A DNA stretch of 64,000 nucleotides from Bacteroidota bacterium (lineage in GTDB: Bacteria > Bacteroidota > Bacteroidia > UBA8524), in assembly GCA_016124735.1 (NCBI GenBank), contig WGMZ01000007.1, positions 1-64,000 on the forward strand. The letters run 5' to 3'. The notes under the pieces were generated by a model. It was not told the origin of the DNA and ran no database searches. It saw only the letters and a list, made by a program, of their open reading frames with translations. Positions within the stretch are counted from its first letter, which is position 1. The number at the start of each line of letters is the position of its first letter. A program made the position numbers and the translations under genes. Below, one piece after another: positions 33,979 through 44,735 of the stretch.

Positions 33979-34725
33979 ATGGCCGGACATAGTAAATGGG
34001 CAAACATCAAACACCGGAAAGGCACTGTGGATGCCCGACGATCTAAATTATTTACCAAGTTGGTAAAGGAGATCATGGTGGCGGCAAAAGTGGGTGGCCC
34101 TGTGGTGGAGTCAAATCCAAGACTAAAAATGGCCATCCAAAACGCCCGGGGTGCCAGTGTTCCGAAAGATAATATTGAAAGGGCAATTAGTAAAGCATCT
34201 GCACAGGATGGCGCGGATTTTCTGGATGTGCATTATGAAGGCTATGGGCCGCACGGAGTGGCAATTTTGGTAGAATGCACCACGGATAATCTGAATCGTA
34301 CAATCCAAAATGTCAAATCGTATTTTAATAAGGCAGGTGGAAGTCTCAGTACCAATGGCAGCCTTGACTTTATCTTCTCACAGAAAGGCGTATTTCGCAT
34401 CCCGCAACCAGATGGGGATATGGATGTGTGGATTCTTCGTTGGATAGATTCTGGTGCCCAAGAGGTGGAGATTGAAGATGGAAAGGTCACCTTGCAATGT
34501 GAAAGAGAAGATTTTGGAAGATTGCAAAAAGCCTTGCATGATGAGGAGATAGAAGCAGAATCATCGGGATTGGAGCGAATCCCGTTAATTACAAAAGAAT
34601 TAAATCGAGAGCAAGCCGAAGAGCTTGGCAAATTGTTACAAAATCTGGAAAACGATGACGATGTAAAGGCAGTTTACCATAATATTGCCTTTGCGGAAGA
34701 AATCGCCGACATAATTGAAGCATGA
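33979..34725 (+). CDS. yebC: YebC/PmpR family transcriptional regulator
   Basis: The 248-residue protein begins [21 protein letters not shown], the canonical YebC start. The ATG at 33979 is chosen over an in-frame TTG nine bases upstream. The three-domain pattern is complete. Family members are DNA-binding regulators, and some (TACO1-like) assist translation of proline stretches. Its stop overlaps the start of the carboxylase gene (ATGA). Confidence 0.96.
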   Translation: MAGHSKWANIKHRKGTVDARRSKLFTKLVKEIMVAAKVGGPVVESNPRLKMAIQNARGASVPKDNIERAISKASAQDGADFLDVHYEGYGPHGVAILVECTTDNLNRTIQNVKSYFNKAGGSLSTNGSLDFIFSQKGVFRIPQPDGDMDVWILRWIDSGAQEVEIEDGKVTLQCEREDFGRLQKALHDEEIEAESSGLERIPLITKELNREQAEELGKLLQNLENDDDVKAVYHNIAFAEEIADIIEA

Positions 34726-36260
34726 ATAAAAGAGAACAACTAAATCGTTTGCGTGAAGAAGCCCAGCTGGGTGGGGGAAAAGAACGTATTGAAAGTCAGC
34801 ATAAAAAGGGAAAACTCACCGCCAGAGAGCGTATTCGCCTCCTGATGGATGAAGGAAGTTTTGAAGAAATTGGAGCTCTGGTGAAACACAGAAGCCGCGA
34901 TTTCGGGATGGAAAAACAACAGATTCTGGGCGATGGTGTTGTAACCGGATACGGTTTGGTAAATGGCCGCCTGACTTATGTTTTTTCTCAGGATTTTACC
35001 GTTTTTGGGGGGTCGCTTTCTGAAACCCATGCTGAGAAAATTGTGAAAATCATGGAGATGGCTCTAAAAAATGGAGCCCCGGTCATTGGTTTGAACGACT
35101 CGGGTGGTGCCCGTATTCAGGAAGGTGTTGTTTCCCTGGGAGGTTATGCCGATATCTTTTACCGCAATGTAATGAGCAGTGGAGTAATTCCACAATTGTC
35201 GGCTATCATGGGACCCTGTGCAGGAGGAGCGGTATATTCTCCTGCCATGACCGATTTTATCCTGATGGTGGAGAAATCGAGCTATATGTTTGTTACCGGA
35301 CCGAATGTGGTGAAAACGGTAACACATGAAGAGGTGAGCAGTGAAGAGCTGGGAGGAGCTTCGGTACATTCTTCCAAATCGGGTGTTTCTCATTTTTCCT
35401 GCGCCAACGAGGTGGAGGCCATTGAATACGTGAAGAAACTCCTGAGCTACATGCCACAGAATTGCGAAGAAAAGGCCCCGTCATTGCCTTATGATGCTGG
35501 TGAAGAATCCAGAGAGGTGCTGGAATCTATTGTTCCTGAAAACCCAAATCAACCCTATGATATTCGCGAGGTAATTGAGGGCTTAGTCGATACCGGAAGC
35601 TTTTTGGAAGTTCATAAGAATTTTGCAGAAAACATTGTGGTTGGATTTGCTCGACTGGCGGGAAGAAGCTTAGGCATTGTAGCGAATCAACCGGCCTTCC
35701 TTGCCGGAGTACTGGATATACACTCATCCACAAAAGCCGCACGTTTTGTGCGCTTCTGCGATTGCTTTAATATTCCTTTGTTGGTGCTTGAAGATGTACC
35801 TGGATTCTTACCCGGAACCGATCAGGAATGGAATGCCATCATTACCAATGGAGCAAAATTGCTTTATGCATTCAGCGAAGCAACTGTGCCAAGAGTGACG
35901 GTTATTACGCGCAAGGCCTATGGTGGTGCCTATGATGTGATGAACTCCAAGCATATTGGCGCAGATTTGAATTTTGCCTGGCCATCAGCAGAAATTGCCG
36001 TGATGGGTGCTAAAGGGGCGGCCGAAATCATCTTTAAAAAAGACATTCAATCTGCATCGAACCCGGAAGAAGCTTGGAAAGAAAAAGAAAAGGAATACGG
36101 CGATATTTTTGCGAACCCATACCGGGCGGCCGAAAGAGGATTTGTAGATGAAGTGATTCACCCCGCAGAGACCCGGGCAAAACTTATCAAAGGGTTTGCA
36201 ATGTTAGAAAATAAGGTAGCCAACCTTCCCCGAAAGAAACACGGTAATATTCCTCTGTAA
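34722..36260 (+). CDS. Acyl-CoA carboxylase, carboxyltransferase subunit
   Basis: The 512-residue protein has two crotonase-like halves. The N half has [20 protein letters not shown] at about 125-145 and [16 protein letters not shown] near 164; the C half has [10 protein letters not shown] near 363 and [20 protein letters not shown] near 403. These match propionyl-CoA or acetyl-CoA carboxylase beta subunits (PccB/AccD5). Propionyl-CoA would feed methylmalonyl-CoA; a related B12 mutase lies at 55.7 kb. Substrate choice cannot be read. It is overlapped by yebC and followed by GT2 after 2 bp. Confidence 0.93.
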   Translation: MNKREQLNRLREEAQLGGGKERIESQHKKGKLTARERIRLLMDEGSFEEIGALVKHRSRDFGMEKQQILGDGVVTGYGLVNGRLTYVFSQDFTVFGGSLSETHAEKIVKIMEMALKNGAPVIGLNDSGGARIQEGVVSLGGYADIFYRNVMSSGVIPQLSAIMGPCAGGAVYSPAMTDFILMVEKSSYMFVTGPNVVKTVTHEEVSSEELGGASVHSSKSGVSHFSCANEVEAIEYVKKLLSYMPQNCEEKAPSLPYDAGEESREVLESIVPENPNQPYDIREVIEGLVDTGSFLEVHKNFAENIVVGFARLAGRSLGIVANQPAFLAGVLDIHSSTKAARFVRFCDCFNIPLLVLEDVPGFLPGTDQEWNAIITNGAKLLYAFSEATVPRVTVITRKAYGGAYDVMNSKHIGADLNFAWPSAEIAVMGAKGAAEIIFKKDIQSASNPEEAWKEKEKEYGDIFANPYRAAERGFVDEVIHPAETRAKLIKGFAMLENKVANLPRKKHGNIPL

Positions 36261-36262
36261 TT

Positions 36263-37204
36263 ATGGAAAAGCGGCCTTATTTGTCCATTATCATCCCCTG
36301 TTTTAATGAAGAGCAGGTTTTGCCAGAGACGCATAAACGCGTGATTGCTGCGCTGGAAGGCGATTGGCATAAAGGGGCGGAAGTTATCTATATCAACGAC
36401 GGAAGTCGCGATGCTACACTGCACCTTTTAAAAGAATTCGCATCGCAGGACTCCCGGATCAAAGTCCTGAATTTTAGTCGAAATTTCGGCCATCAAGCGG
36501 CAGTGAGTGCGGGCATTCATTACTGCAATGGCGATCTGGCCATTATTATTGATGCAGATTTGCAAGATCCCCCGGAACTGTTCAAAGACATGGTAGCCAT
36601 TCATCAGGAAAAAGGGGCCAATGTTGTTTTTGGGGTTCGGAGGGAACGAAAAGGAGAGACCTGGTTTAAAAAACTGACAGCCAAGTGGTTCTATCGTATA
36701 TTGAATAAGTTGAGTGACGTCAATCTTAATGTAGATACCGGCGATTTTCGTTTGGTCGATCGCAAGGTTATAAATGCCTTTAAGGGACTGGGCGAAAAGA
36801 ACAAGTATATCCGTGGACTCATTGCCTGGATGGGATTTAAGCAGGAACCAATTTATTACGACAGGGATCCAAGGCATGCCGGCGAAACCAAGTATCCACT
36901 CAGGAAGATGTTACAACTGGCCTCGATCGCCATGTTTTATTTTTCCAAGAAACCGCTGAAAATGGCAATTACATTGGGAATATTTAGCCTGATCGTTGGG
37001 TTGCTTCTGACCGTTTACGTGCTGGTGGTTCAGTTTTCCGGCATCATCACCACACCGGGATGGGCTTCAACTTTGATCACCATTATTTTCTTTGGAGGAG
37101 TTCAATTGGTAACCATCGGCGTAACTGGAGAATATATTGGGAATATTCTCGATGAAGTCAAAGGTAGACCCCAGTTTATTGTCGACGAAGAAATTGGTTT
37201 TTAG
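36263..37204 (+). CDS. Polyprenyl-phosphate glycosyltransferase family 2 (DPM1/GtrB-like)
   Basis: The 313-residue protein has a cytoplasmic GT-A domain with the start LSIIIPCFNEE, the DADLQDPPEL (DxD) motif and a VDTGDFRLVDRKV signature, then two C-terminal membrane helices (about 235-260 and 270-295). Such enzymes make polyprenyl-phosphate sugars, which PMT-type transferases (as at 13.4 kb) use. The link between the two is inference. Its stop codon overlaps that of dnaB on the other strand (TTAG at 37201-37204). Confidence 0.93.
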   Translation: MEKRPYLSIIIPCFNEEQVLPETHKRVIAALEGDWHKGAEVIYINDGSRDATLHLLKEFASQDSRIKVLNFSRNFGHQAAVSAGIHYCNGDLAIIIDADLQDPPELFKDMVAIHQEKGANVVFGVRRERKGETWFKKLTAKWFYRILNKLSDVNLNVDTGDFRLVDRKVINAFKGLGEKNKYIRGLIAWMGFKQEPIYYDRDPRHAGETKYPLRKMLQLASIAMFYFSKKPLKMAITLGIFSLIVGLLLTVYVLVVQFSGIITTPGWASTLITIIFFGGVQLVTIGVTGEYIGNILDEVKGRPQFIVDEEIGF

Positions 37205-38721
37205 AAGGGAGGAATATCTCCCTCGTCATCCATATCATTCATGCGGGAAGGCATGGTGATGCTGCTTGGAAATTTCAAATCATCCCCCAATCCTAAATCG
37301 CCACCAAAACCAAGGGTGTCGTCATCATCCATAAATTTGCCGTACTGACCAACAAAGCGGCAGCGAATATCTTTGGTTTGTCCGTGACGGTTTTTTGCCA
37401 CTATGATTTCAGCTTTACCCATGGTGGGACTTCCATCTTCAAATTCCGTGAGTTTATAATATTCCGGTCTGTAAATAAACAATACCATATCGGCATCCTG
37501 CTCTATGGAGCCGGATTCACGAAGATCAGAAAGGATCGGACGTTTGCTCGTTCCTCTGGTTTCTACCGCACGACTGAGCTGAGAAAGAGCAATTACGGGA
37601 ACATCCAGTTCTTTTGCCATGGCTTTCAGCGAACGGGAAATAAGCGAAATTTCCTGTTCACGGTTGCCATGGCTTTTTTCATCGCCCCGCATCAATTGCA
37701 AGTAGTCGATGATGATTAATCCTATATCGTGTTGCGCTTTAAGACGCCTGCACTTGGCTCGCAATTCAAAGATGGAGATAGCTGGTGTATCGTCGATAAA
37801 TACTTTGGATTCGTTGAGCCGGGTTAGTCGTGTTGTTAGTTGTTCCCAGTCCTGATTGCTGAGTTTACCACTTCTCAGATTTTCCTGATTGATCTCTGCT
37901 TCAGCGGAAATCAAGCGCAGTGCAAGCTGTACCGAAGACATTTCCAAAGAGAAGATGGCAACACCTTTTCCGTGATCTGTGGCTGCATTTCTTGCCATGG
38001 TCAGGGTTAGGGCAGTTTTACCCATACCCGGACGCGCAGCCAGAATAACCAAATCTGATTTTTGCCAGCCACTGGTTAATGTGTCCAATTGGAAAATGCC
38101 TGAAGGTACTCCTGTCAGGCTACTTTCATGGTCCTTGGCACTTTCTATATTTTTGATGGCCTTTTGGATAATGGCCTCCAGATTCTCTGCATTCTTCTTA
38201 ATGTTCTCTTCCGCGATGGCGAATACTTCGCCTTGTGCTTTGTCCAACATCTTCAATACATCCGCTGTTTCGCTGAAAGCTTCTGTTGCCATTTCCGAAC
38301 CGATCCGAATCAGTTCACGTTGGATGTATTTTTCGGTGATTACCCGCGCATAATATTCCACATTGGCTGCGGACGCAATGCGGTTGGTAAGCTGGGTGAT
38401 ATAGAATGCTCCCCCGGCTGCTTCCAACAAACCCTCTTGACGAAGGTTTTGGGTAACGGTAAGGATATCCACAGGCTTGGAACGTTCGAAAAGTTGAGTA
38501 ATAGTCTCCCAAATGTATTGATGGGCTTCAACATAGAAATGTTCCTTTTTAAGAATCTGAAGCACATCGTTTAATGCATTCTTTTCCAACATTACTGCCC
38601 CAAGCACAGCCTCCTCTAAATCAGGAGCTTGTGGTTGTATTTTCCCCTGAATAATGCTGTCATTTGCAGGTGAAGCAGTTCTTTTTCTTGTGTTTGACTT
38701 TTTACTTGTGTTTTCGTCCAT
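37201..38721 (-). CDS. dnaB: Replicative DNA helicase DnaB
   Basis: The 506-residue protein has a DnaB N-terminal helical domain (LEEAVLGAVMLEKNALNDVLQIL) and a RecA-like C-terminal ATPase (Walker A ARPGMGKTALTL, Walker B LIIIDYLQLM, and RSLKAMAKELDVPVIALSQLSRAVETR). The ATG at 38721 (MDENTSKKSN) is used; upstream codons in frame would add unlikely sequence. A Lys-, Ser- and Thr-rich leader precedes the domain. It unwinds the fork as a hexamer. Confidence 0.97.
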   Translation of the reverse strand: MDENTSKKSNTRKRTASPANDSIIQGKIQPQAPDLEEAVLGAVMLEKNALNDVLQILKKEHFYVEAHQYIWETITQLFERSKPVDILTVTQNLRQEGLLEAAGGAFYITQLTNRIASAANVEYYARVITEKYIQRELIRIGSEMATEAFSETADVLKMLDKAQGEVFAIAEENIKKNAENLEAIIQKAIKNIESAKDHESSLTGVPSGIFQLDTLTSGWQKSDLVILAARPGMGKTALTLTMARNAATDHGKGVAIFSLEMSSVQLALRLISAEAEINQENLRSGKLSNQDWEQLTTRLTRLNESKVFIDDTPAISIFELRAKCRRLKAQHDIGLIIIDYLQLMRGDEKSHGNREQEISLISRSLKAMAKELDVPVIALSQLSRAVETRGTSKRPILSDLRESGSIEQDADMVLFIYRPEYYKLTEFEDGSPTMGKAEIIVAKNRHGQTKDIRCRFVGQYGKFMDDDDTLGFGGDLGLGDDLKFPSSITMPSRMNDMDDEGDIPPF

Positions 38722-39167
38722 CTTGATCCCGTCCCGAAAATAAGGTGCTTCTGCTTCTATTAAAAATAGCTTTTTGTTGTCCACATTCCAAAGAGCATTT
38801 GTGGACGTTCGGTGGATAAAGCAGCCACTGATTCTGAACTCCTTATAAACACAGAAATGATTATCCACATTTTCAATTGACTGAGAGGTATTGGACCCTT
38901 GAAAGGTCCGAAAACAGGCAGCTTAAAATGTAAAGTATTGACGGGCCTTTTTTAGTTTTCCCGAATTTCTCGTGGATTTTTAAAGATGCATAAAAGGCTT
39001 GAATATTTTAATCTCTAAGTAACTGGCTCGATGGCAAAAGCCAAAGGCTTGTATGCTTGGTAGTTGGTAGTCGGTAAAAGGTAATTCGCCGAATAATTAG
39101 GGCATTGAGATGATTTTTTGAGCGAGCAAAATAAACTGCGCCAACGGCAGAGCCGAGAGCGAAGTAG

Positions 39168-39334
39168 CATATTTTGGCCTTGATTTTTTAGTTCGTTTGG
39201 AATTTACACGGAGCAAGGTCCAGGTGTCGAGGCAAATTGAATACGAATGAATCAAGGATTGAGTCAGATTCTACTTGAAAATTTTGGGTTATAAATCCTT
39301 TGTAAAAATCCAAGGGTATCAAAACGGAGACTCA
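39168..39334 (-). repeat. Interspersed intergenic element, partial inverted copy E
   Basis: On the minus strand it reads ATGAGTCTCCGTTTTGATACC (left end, as in copy C) and, 120 bases on, TAAATTCCAAAC then AAAAATCAAGGCCAAAATATG (as in copy A). The core and right end are missing or heavily changed. Confidence 0.78.
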
Positions 39335-39545
39335 TGTTGATCTCTGACGCCGGCGAGCTGAAATTGTATTGGAAGGAATTCCTGTCTTTATAAATGACTA
39401 AGGTAAAGATTTTAGTCTTGGGGGCCTGTCAGATTAACAGGTATGGAGTAATGCTTTCGGAAAATCTGACGAATCTTACTCTTGGGTACAACAAAATACT
39501 GCCAAAATTCGTCTTATTTAAAGCATCTGTTTCGGTGTTCAGAGT

Positions 39546-39587
39546 TTAGTACAGGATTTGTACTAATCCACACGACGGAGTTCCGTC
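39546..39587 (+). promoter_or_regulatory. Two operator-like palindromes upstream of clpC
   Basis: TTAGTACA-GGATT-TGTACTAA (39546-39566) is a perfect 8-bp inverted repeat. GACGGA-GT-TCCGTC (39574-39587) is a perfect 6-bp inverted repeat ending seven bases before the -33 box. Their position directly before the promoter suggests binding sites for one or two regulators. Confidence 0.6.
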
Positions 39588-39593
39588 TTGCAT

Positions 39594-39622
39594 TGAATTG
39601 ACTTCGATGCTGCGTATATTTG
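39594..39622 (+). promoter_or_regulatory. clpC promoter (Bacteroidota type)
   Basis: TTG at 39594-39596 and TATATTTG at 39615-39622 are separated by 18 bases. The -7 element matches TAnnTTTG exactly, and the ATG follows 25 bases later after a purine-rich AGAAAGGAAAG. Confidence 0.8.
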
Positions 39623-39646
39623 AATAATCCAGAAAGGAAAGAATAC

Positions 39647-42181
39647 ATGGAAGCGAAATTTTCACCCAGGGTTAAAGAAGTGATCCAATACAGTAAGGAG
39701 GAAGCGATACGTCTGGGCCACGATTATATAGGCACAGAGCACCTTCTGCTCGGGATCATTCGCGAGGGAGAAGGGAAGGCATTAATAGCCCTGAAACAGC
39801 TGGATGTTGATGTGAACCGACTAAAGAAATCCGTCGAGGATGCGATCAAAAGCACCGCCGGTATTTCAGGCAATCTGATCAACATTCCTTTAACCAAGCA
39901 AGCAGAGAAAGCATTAAAAATAACCTATCTGGAAGCCAAGATATTTAAGGCCGATATCATCGGCACAGAACATCTTTTATTGTCAATCCTTCGTGATGAA
40001 GAGAATATAGCTTCCCAGATTTTAAACCAATACGCGATCACATACGACGTGTTTAAATCCTCATTAGAAAACAATATCAGTGAAATCAAAGGCGAATATC
40101 CAACGGATAGTCCGGAAGATTTCTATCGAGAAGAGAAACGCTCTCAGGAGCCTAAAAAACCCGATCCCAGATCCAAAACACCAGTATTGGATAATTTTGG
40201 ACGCGACCTGACCCGTGCAGCAGAAGAAGGCAAGTTGGATCCTATAGTGGGTCGTGAAAAAGAGATCGAGCGTGTTTCTCAGATTCTGAGTCGCCGGAAA
40301 AAGAATAATCCGGTATTGATCGGAGAACCAGGCGTGGGTAAAACAGCCATTGCAGAGGGATTGGCTTTGCGTATCGTTCAACGAAAAGTTTCACGCGTTC
40401 TATTTAATAAACGTGTGGTTACGCTGGATTTAGCTTCTTTGGTAGCTGGTACCAAATACCGTGGCCAATTCGAAGAGCGGATGAAAGCGGTGATGAATGA
40501 ATTGGAGAAATCTCAGGATGTGATACTGTTTATAGACGAGATTCATACTATTGTAGGGGCAGGAGGAGCTTCAGGCTCTCTGGACGCTTCCAATATGTTT
40601 AAACCGGCTCTGGCACGGGGAGAAGTGCAATGCATTGGAGCTACCACCTTGGATGAATACCGGCAATATATTGAAAAAGATGGTGCACTGGAACGTCGTT
40701 TTCAACCCGTAATGGTTGAACCGGCTTCTCCTGAAGAAACCATGGAAATTCTGAATAATATCAAGGCTAAATATGAAGATCATCACGGAGTAACCTATAC
40801 TGATGAAGCAATTGAGGCCTGTGTGAGTTTGAGTAATCGATTCATGACCGATCGTTATTTGCCGGACAAGGCCATCGACGTATTGGATGAGGCAGGTGCC
40901 CGTGTGCATATTACCAATATCCATGTACCAGAAGCGATCCTTGATTTGGAATCCAAGATTGAGGAAATCAAACAGGAAAAAAATTCGGTGGTGAAAAGTC
41001 AGAAATACGAAGAAGCCGCCAAACTGAGAGACAAAGAACGTCATCTGTTGGAACAGCTCGACGAAGAAAAGGCGCGCTGGGAAGAAGAAACAAAAAACCT
41101 TCGCTACACCGTTAGCGAAGAGAATGTGGCAGAAGTCGTATCTATGATTACAGGTGTTCCTGCGAAACGAATTGCACAGGCCGAGGGACAGCGATTGTTG
41201 AACATGAGCGAAGAATTGCGTGGAAAAGTAATCGGTCAGGACAAAGCAATACAAAAATTAACCAAAGCCATTCAACGGACCCGTGCCGGGTTAAAAGATC
41301 CCAATCGTCCGATTGGTTCATTTGTTTTCCTTGGACCTACAGGAGTGGGCAAAACGGAATTGGCAAAAGCCTTAAGTCGCTACCTGTTTGACAGCGATGA
41401 CGCATTGATACGCATTGATATGAGCGAGTATATGGAGAAATTCGCTGTGTCTCGTTTGGTAGGTGCGCCTCCCGGATATGTCGGGTATGAAGAAGGTGGA
41501 CAACTCACCGAGAAAGTGAGAAGGAAACCTTATTCCGTCATCTTATTAGATGAGATCGAAAAAGCGCATCCGGATGTTTTCAATATTCTGCTTCAGGTAT
41601 TGGACGAAGGATTCATTACGGATAGCCTGGGTCGCCGGGTGGATTTCAGAAATACCATTATTCTAATGACTTCGAATATTGGTTCTCGTCAGTTGAAGGA
41701 TTTCGGACAAGGAGTTGGTTTTTCCACTCAGGCCAAGCAGGGAGGAAGCGACCAACACAGCAAATCGGTGATTGAAACTGCATTGAAGCGTTTCTTCTCT
41801 CCAGAATTTCTGAACCGTATCGATGATGTGGTGGTATTCAATCCGTTGAGCAAAGAAGATATTATCTCAATTTTGGATCTGGCCGTGGCTAAATTGGAAA
41901 AACGAATCCATGCATTGGGTTATAGTTTTAAATTGAACAAAGCGGCGAAGGAATTCCTTGCAGAGAAAGGATTTGATGCAGAATTTGGAGCCAGACCTTT
42001 AAACAGAGCCATTCAGAAATATCTGGAAGACCCGATGGCAGAAGAAATTTTGAAATCGGAAATAAGCGAAGGCGATATGATGGAGGTAAGTTATACCAAA
42101 GACAGCGATGAACTTAAGTTCAAAATCAAACGAGCACCCTCTTCCAGAAAACCTAAGGAAAAGGACACGCCCACAGAATAA
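39647..42181 (+). CDS. clpC: ATP-dependent Clp protease ATPase subunit ClpC
   Basis: The 844-residue AAA+ unfoldase has two N-terminal Clp repeats (YTxxA-like, residues 1-150), AAA-1 with Walker A GEPGVGKT (Lys232), a UVR-like middle helix ([18 protein letters not shown]), and AAA-2 with GPTGVGKT (Lys569), plus the C-terminal small domain. It feeds ClpP. The ATG at 39647 ([13 protein letters not shown]) is the family start; the TTG at 39620 is inside the promoter. Two palindromes and a clear promoter precede it, and a terminator follows. Confidence 0.96.
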   Translation: MEAKFSPRVKEVIQYSKEEAIRLGHDYIGTEHLLLGIIREGEGKALIALKQLDVDVNRLKKSVEDAIKSTAGISGNLINIPLTKQAEKALKITYLEAKIFKADIIGTEHLLLSILRDEENIASQILNQYAITYDVFKSSLENNISEIKGEYPTDSPEDFYREEKRSQEPKKPDPRSKTPVLDNFGRDLTRAAEEGKLDPIVGREKEIERVSQILSRRKKNNPVLIGEPGVGKTAIAEGLALRIVQRKVSRVLFNKRVVTLDLASLVAGTKYRGQFEERMKAVMNELEKSQDVILFIDEIHTIVGAGGASGSLDASNMFKPALARGEVQCIGATTLDEYRQYIEKDGALERRFQPVMVEPASPEETMEILNNIKAKYEDHHGVTYTDEAIEACVSLSNRFMTDRYLPDKAIDVLDEAGARVHITNIHVPEAILDLESKIEEIKQEKNSVVKSQKYEEAAKLRDKERHLLEQLDEEKARWEEETKNLRYTVSEENVAEVVSMITGVPAKRIAQAEGQRLLNMSEELRGKVIGQDKAIQKLTKAIQRTRAGLKDPNRPIGSFVFLGPTGVGKTELAKALSRYLFDSDDALIRIDMSEYMEKFAVSRLVGAPPGYVGYEEGGQLTEKVRRKPYSVILLDEIEKAHPDVFNILLQVLDEGFITDSLGRRVDFRNTIILMTSNIGSRQLKDFGQGVGFSTQAKQGGSDQHSKSVIETALKRFFSPEFLNRIDDVVVFNPLSKEDIISILDLAVAKLEKRIHALGYSFKLNKAAKEFLAEKGFDAEFGARPLNRAIQKYLEDPMAEEILKSEISEGDMMEVSYTKDSDELKFKIKRAPSSRKPKEKDTPTE

Positions 42182-42189
42182 TATGAAAG

Positions 42190-42218
42190 GGATGGTTTGA
42201 ATAAAACCATCCTTTTTT
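42190..42218 (+). terminator. clpC terminator
   Basis: GGATGGTTT-GAATA-AAACCATCC (perfect 9-bp stem) followed by TTTTTT, eight bases beyond the stop codon. Confidence 0.92.
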
Positions 42219-42411
42219 GTTTCAGGACTTGAACCCGGCATATAGCGAAGCCATTCAATGAATAAACCCATTGAATCTTGAAACCGGCGGCATATTTTAA
42301 GAGTGGTGCCCTCTTCAGTTTATCTTCAATAAAGGAATTCTTTGTGAATATTAAGTCTTGTTTGGCGGAAGAATTATCTGGGAATTTTCTCGGCGAATTC
42401 CTCATTTTATA

Positions 42412-43794
42412 TCATGCTTCCACAGGGAGTTGAATAAAAAAGCTTGTTCCCTCATTCGGTTTACTATCGGCAGTAATGGAGCCTCCATGCATATCGATGA
42501 ATGATTTTATAAGCAATAAACCCAGGCCGGTGCCACTTTCATGATTGGTTCCGGGTTGACTTTTCTTTAATTCGGTTGTAAATAGATTTCGCAAAGTTTC
42601 TGATGACATCCCGGTGCCATAATCACGGATTTCAATTTGTATAAAATGAGAATCCAAATTATGTGCATTGATTTCAATTTTTCCTTCTGGATGTGAAAAT
42701 TTCACCGCATTGTGAATCAAATTTCGAAAAATACTGCCCATCATTTCTGCATCCGCGCGAATCATGAATTGGTTTGGGACATGCATGCGCACTTCCAGCT
42801 GTTTTTGACGCAGGTTTCCAATCAGGATGGAAATACTTTTTTCAAGAAGTTCCTTTAGCAATAACTCGGTTGGATGCATTTGCAAACCTCCCGATTCAGA
42901 GCGGGCCCACAAGAGCAGGTTGTCCAGCAGAATAAAGGAGTTTTTGGAAGTATTGGCAATGGCTTGGATGATTTCTTTACGCTCGGATTGATCCAAATCA
43001 TCTTCTTGTGTTAGCAATTCGCCCAATTGAGATAAGCCTCCTATCGGGCCTCGCAAGTCGTGGGCAATTAGTGAAAAGAACAGGTTCTTTGTTTGAATCA
43101 GATGATTCAGTTTTCGGTTGTCTTCCTGAATGATTTCTGCATCTTTCATGATTCGGTTCTCGTCCAGCTCTTTTTGAAGCATCAGGTAACCTATTGTAGA
43201 TACAACCAGGTTTAGCACTGTGCAAATTGTCAGAAAGAGATGTGCCGAATTTTGTGTGGTCATCAGCTGCAAGGTGCCAATATGATGACTGGCATGGTAG
43301 GCACTGTATAGCCAGGCAATGGAAAAGAGTAAATAGCTGCTTGCGACTAAAAAGAGAAGAGACGAACGCGGTTTTCTCTTGAATAACTGAATAGAACCGA
43401 ATAAACAGAGCACTCCAGCGCTCAGACCATGGATCATTGCCACATAGTTATTCGGCTCTTTCAATCCGAAAAGCAATCCAGTAAAACCCAACAAAAAGAC
43501 CGCAGTCAGAAAAAATTGTGATTTCCTTCTATAAACCTGGTCATAAGAAATAACGGCGGAAATCTCTGCAAACATACCGGTAAGGATGAGGAATCCAACA
43601 TAGATAAATTTTAGACCGGCATGTTCCTCATCCGAACCCATTATACCAACTCCGATTCCTTCAAAAAACTTCGCCAGAGCAAAAATGAGAAGACCTTTGT
43701 TTTTCTTGACCCGACTGAAATAAAAGAAAAGATAAAGTCCGCTAATCAGAAAGCTGAGCAGAGAAAAAAACAGCATGACAACGGAAGTACTCAT
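42412..43794 (-). CDS. Membrane sensor histidine kinase
   Basis: The 460-residue protein starts with about seven hydrophobic helices (residues 5-205) that lack a periplasmic domain, then a coiled linker, a HisKA domain with phospho-acceptor His245 (LIAHDLRGPIGG), and HATPase_c with the N box (NLIHNAVKFSHPEG), DYGTGMS and GTGLGLLLIK. It senses a membrane or cytoplasmic signal. No response regulator is adjacent; a standalone REC protein is encoded at 61.1 kb, but a link is not indicated. Confidence 0.93.
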   Translation of the reverse strand: MSTSVVMLFFSLLSFLISGLYLFFYFSRVKKNKGLLIFALAKFFEGIGVGIMGSDEEHAGLKFIYVGFLILTGMFAEISAVISYDQVYRRKSQFFLTAVFLLGFTGLLFGLKEPNNYVAMIHGLSAGVLCLFGSIQLFKRKPRSSLLFLVASSYLLFSIAWLYSAYHASHHIGTLQLMTTQNSAHLFLTICTVLNLVVSTIGYLMLQKELDENRIMKDAEIIQEDNRKLNHLIQTKNLFFSLIAHDLRGPIGGLSQLGELLTQEDDLDQSERKEIIQAIANTSKNSFILLDNLLLWARSESGGLQMHPTELLLKELLEKSISILIGNLRQKQLEVRMHVPNQFMIRADAEMMGSIFRNLIHNAVKFSHPEGKIEINAHNLDSHFIQIEIRDYGTGMSSETLRNLFTTELKKSQPGTNHESGTGLGLLLIKSFIDMHGGSITADSKPNEGTSFFIQLPVEA

Positions 43795-43853
43795 AGTTGG
43801 AGGGGGAGTGCCAAAAGTAGTGAAATTATAGTAATATCAAGTGTTTATGCAGG

Positions 43854-44522
43854 TTAAAGAAGGGCCCATTGATTGATTTTCTTTTCATCTATTATCGGAG
43901 AATGAAATGGTTTTTGAAGACAGTGAATCATGGCACGACCAATTCGTTCTGTTGTCGTGATGTTTTGCGATCGTTGCAACAATCCGTAGATAGGGCGAAA
44001 AAGGACGTAAAACATGTGATACAATGGGGTCCGGGATCGAACACCTTTTTTAGGGATGATGATTCCAGGTCGAAACATAAATGCATGCCTGAATCCCTTA
44101 TTCAGAATATAATTTTCTGTTTTTCCTTTTACCCGAGCCCACATAGCACCTTTGCTTTCGCTGCTGTCAGTTCCTCTTCCGGTCACGTATACGAATGTTA
44201 TTTTCGGATGAATAGAATAGAAGGTATCGGCAAAAGCTTTCACATAATCAAAGGTCAAATGGCTGTATTTATCTTCTTTCATCGGATAGGCACTGACACC
44301 CATGCAATAAAATAGTGCGTCGTAACCTCTAAGTTCATTTTTGAGCGAGTTAATCTTTGAAAAATCATGCAGTTCAATTTGCCTGAGTTTCGGATGATCG
44401 ATTGGAAGCGATTTCCTGTTGATTATTAGAACAGCATCTATTTCCGTGCTTTCAAGACATTCTATCAAAACACCACCGCCTACCATACCTGATGCACCTG
44501 TAATGATGACATTTTTACCCAT
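43854..44522 (-). CDS. NAD(P)-binding epimerase/dehydrogenase-like protein (atypical SDR)
   Basis: The 222-residue protein starts with the Rossmann pattern VIITGASGMVGGGVLIECLES. It continues DALFYCMGVS, FVYVTGRGTDSSESKGAMWARVKGKTENYIL (a YxxxK variant is absent; Lys in RVKGKTE), and FMFRPGIIIPKKGVRSR. This pattern matches HTATIP2/YbjT-like NAD(P)H-binding proteins. No neighbouring gene suggests a pathway. Confidence 0.88.
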   Translation of the reverse strand: MGKNVIITGASGMVGGGVLIECLESTEIDAVLIINRKSLPIDHPKLRQIELHDFSKINSLKNELRGYDALFYCMGVSAYPMKEDKYSHLTFDYVKAFADTFYSIHPKITFVYVTGRGTDSSESKGAMWARVKGKTENYILNKGFRHAFMFRPGIIIPKKGVRSRTPLYHMFYVLFRPIYGLLQRSQNITTTERIGRAMIHCLQKPFHSPIIDEKKINQWALL

Positions 44523-44735
44523 GAAGTCTAATTTCCCATGAAGTTAATTTTGTTTATATGAAAAGGTTACGGGTAATCGCTGAATGGCCCATAGTTGGCG
44601 GTCGTTGGCCTTCCCGTGTTAATCGTATACTTTTTCTTAGTACTTAAGATAAATCTGATTTCAGTTCTTATTTGGGCAACTTTTACGTGATTTTTGGTAT
44701 CTAATCAACAAAGTTCCCCGCTAAATTGTGCCCGC

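Larger units (their letters stand above)
38722..39646. other. Divergent intergenic region, dnaB to clpC
   Basis: This gap of 925 bp has no convincing ORF. It contains the dnaB leader, a fragment of the interspersed element (39168-39334), an inverted repeat GTCAGATT/AATCTGAC at 39428 and 39463, and the clpC control region. The segment 38880-39160 shows no recognisable element except short A- and T-rich tracts. Confidence 0.7.
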
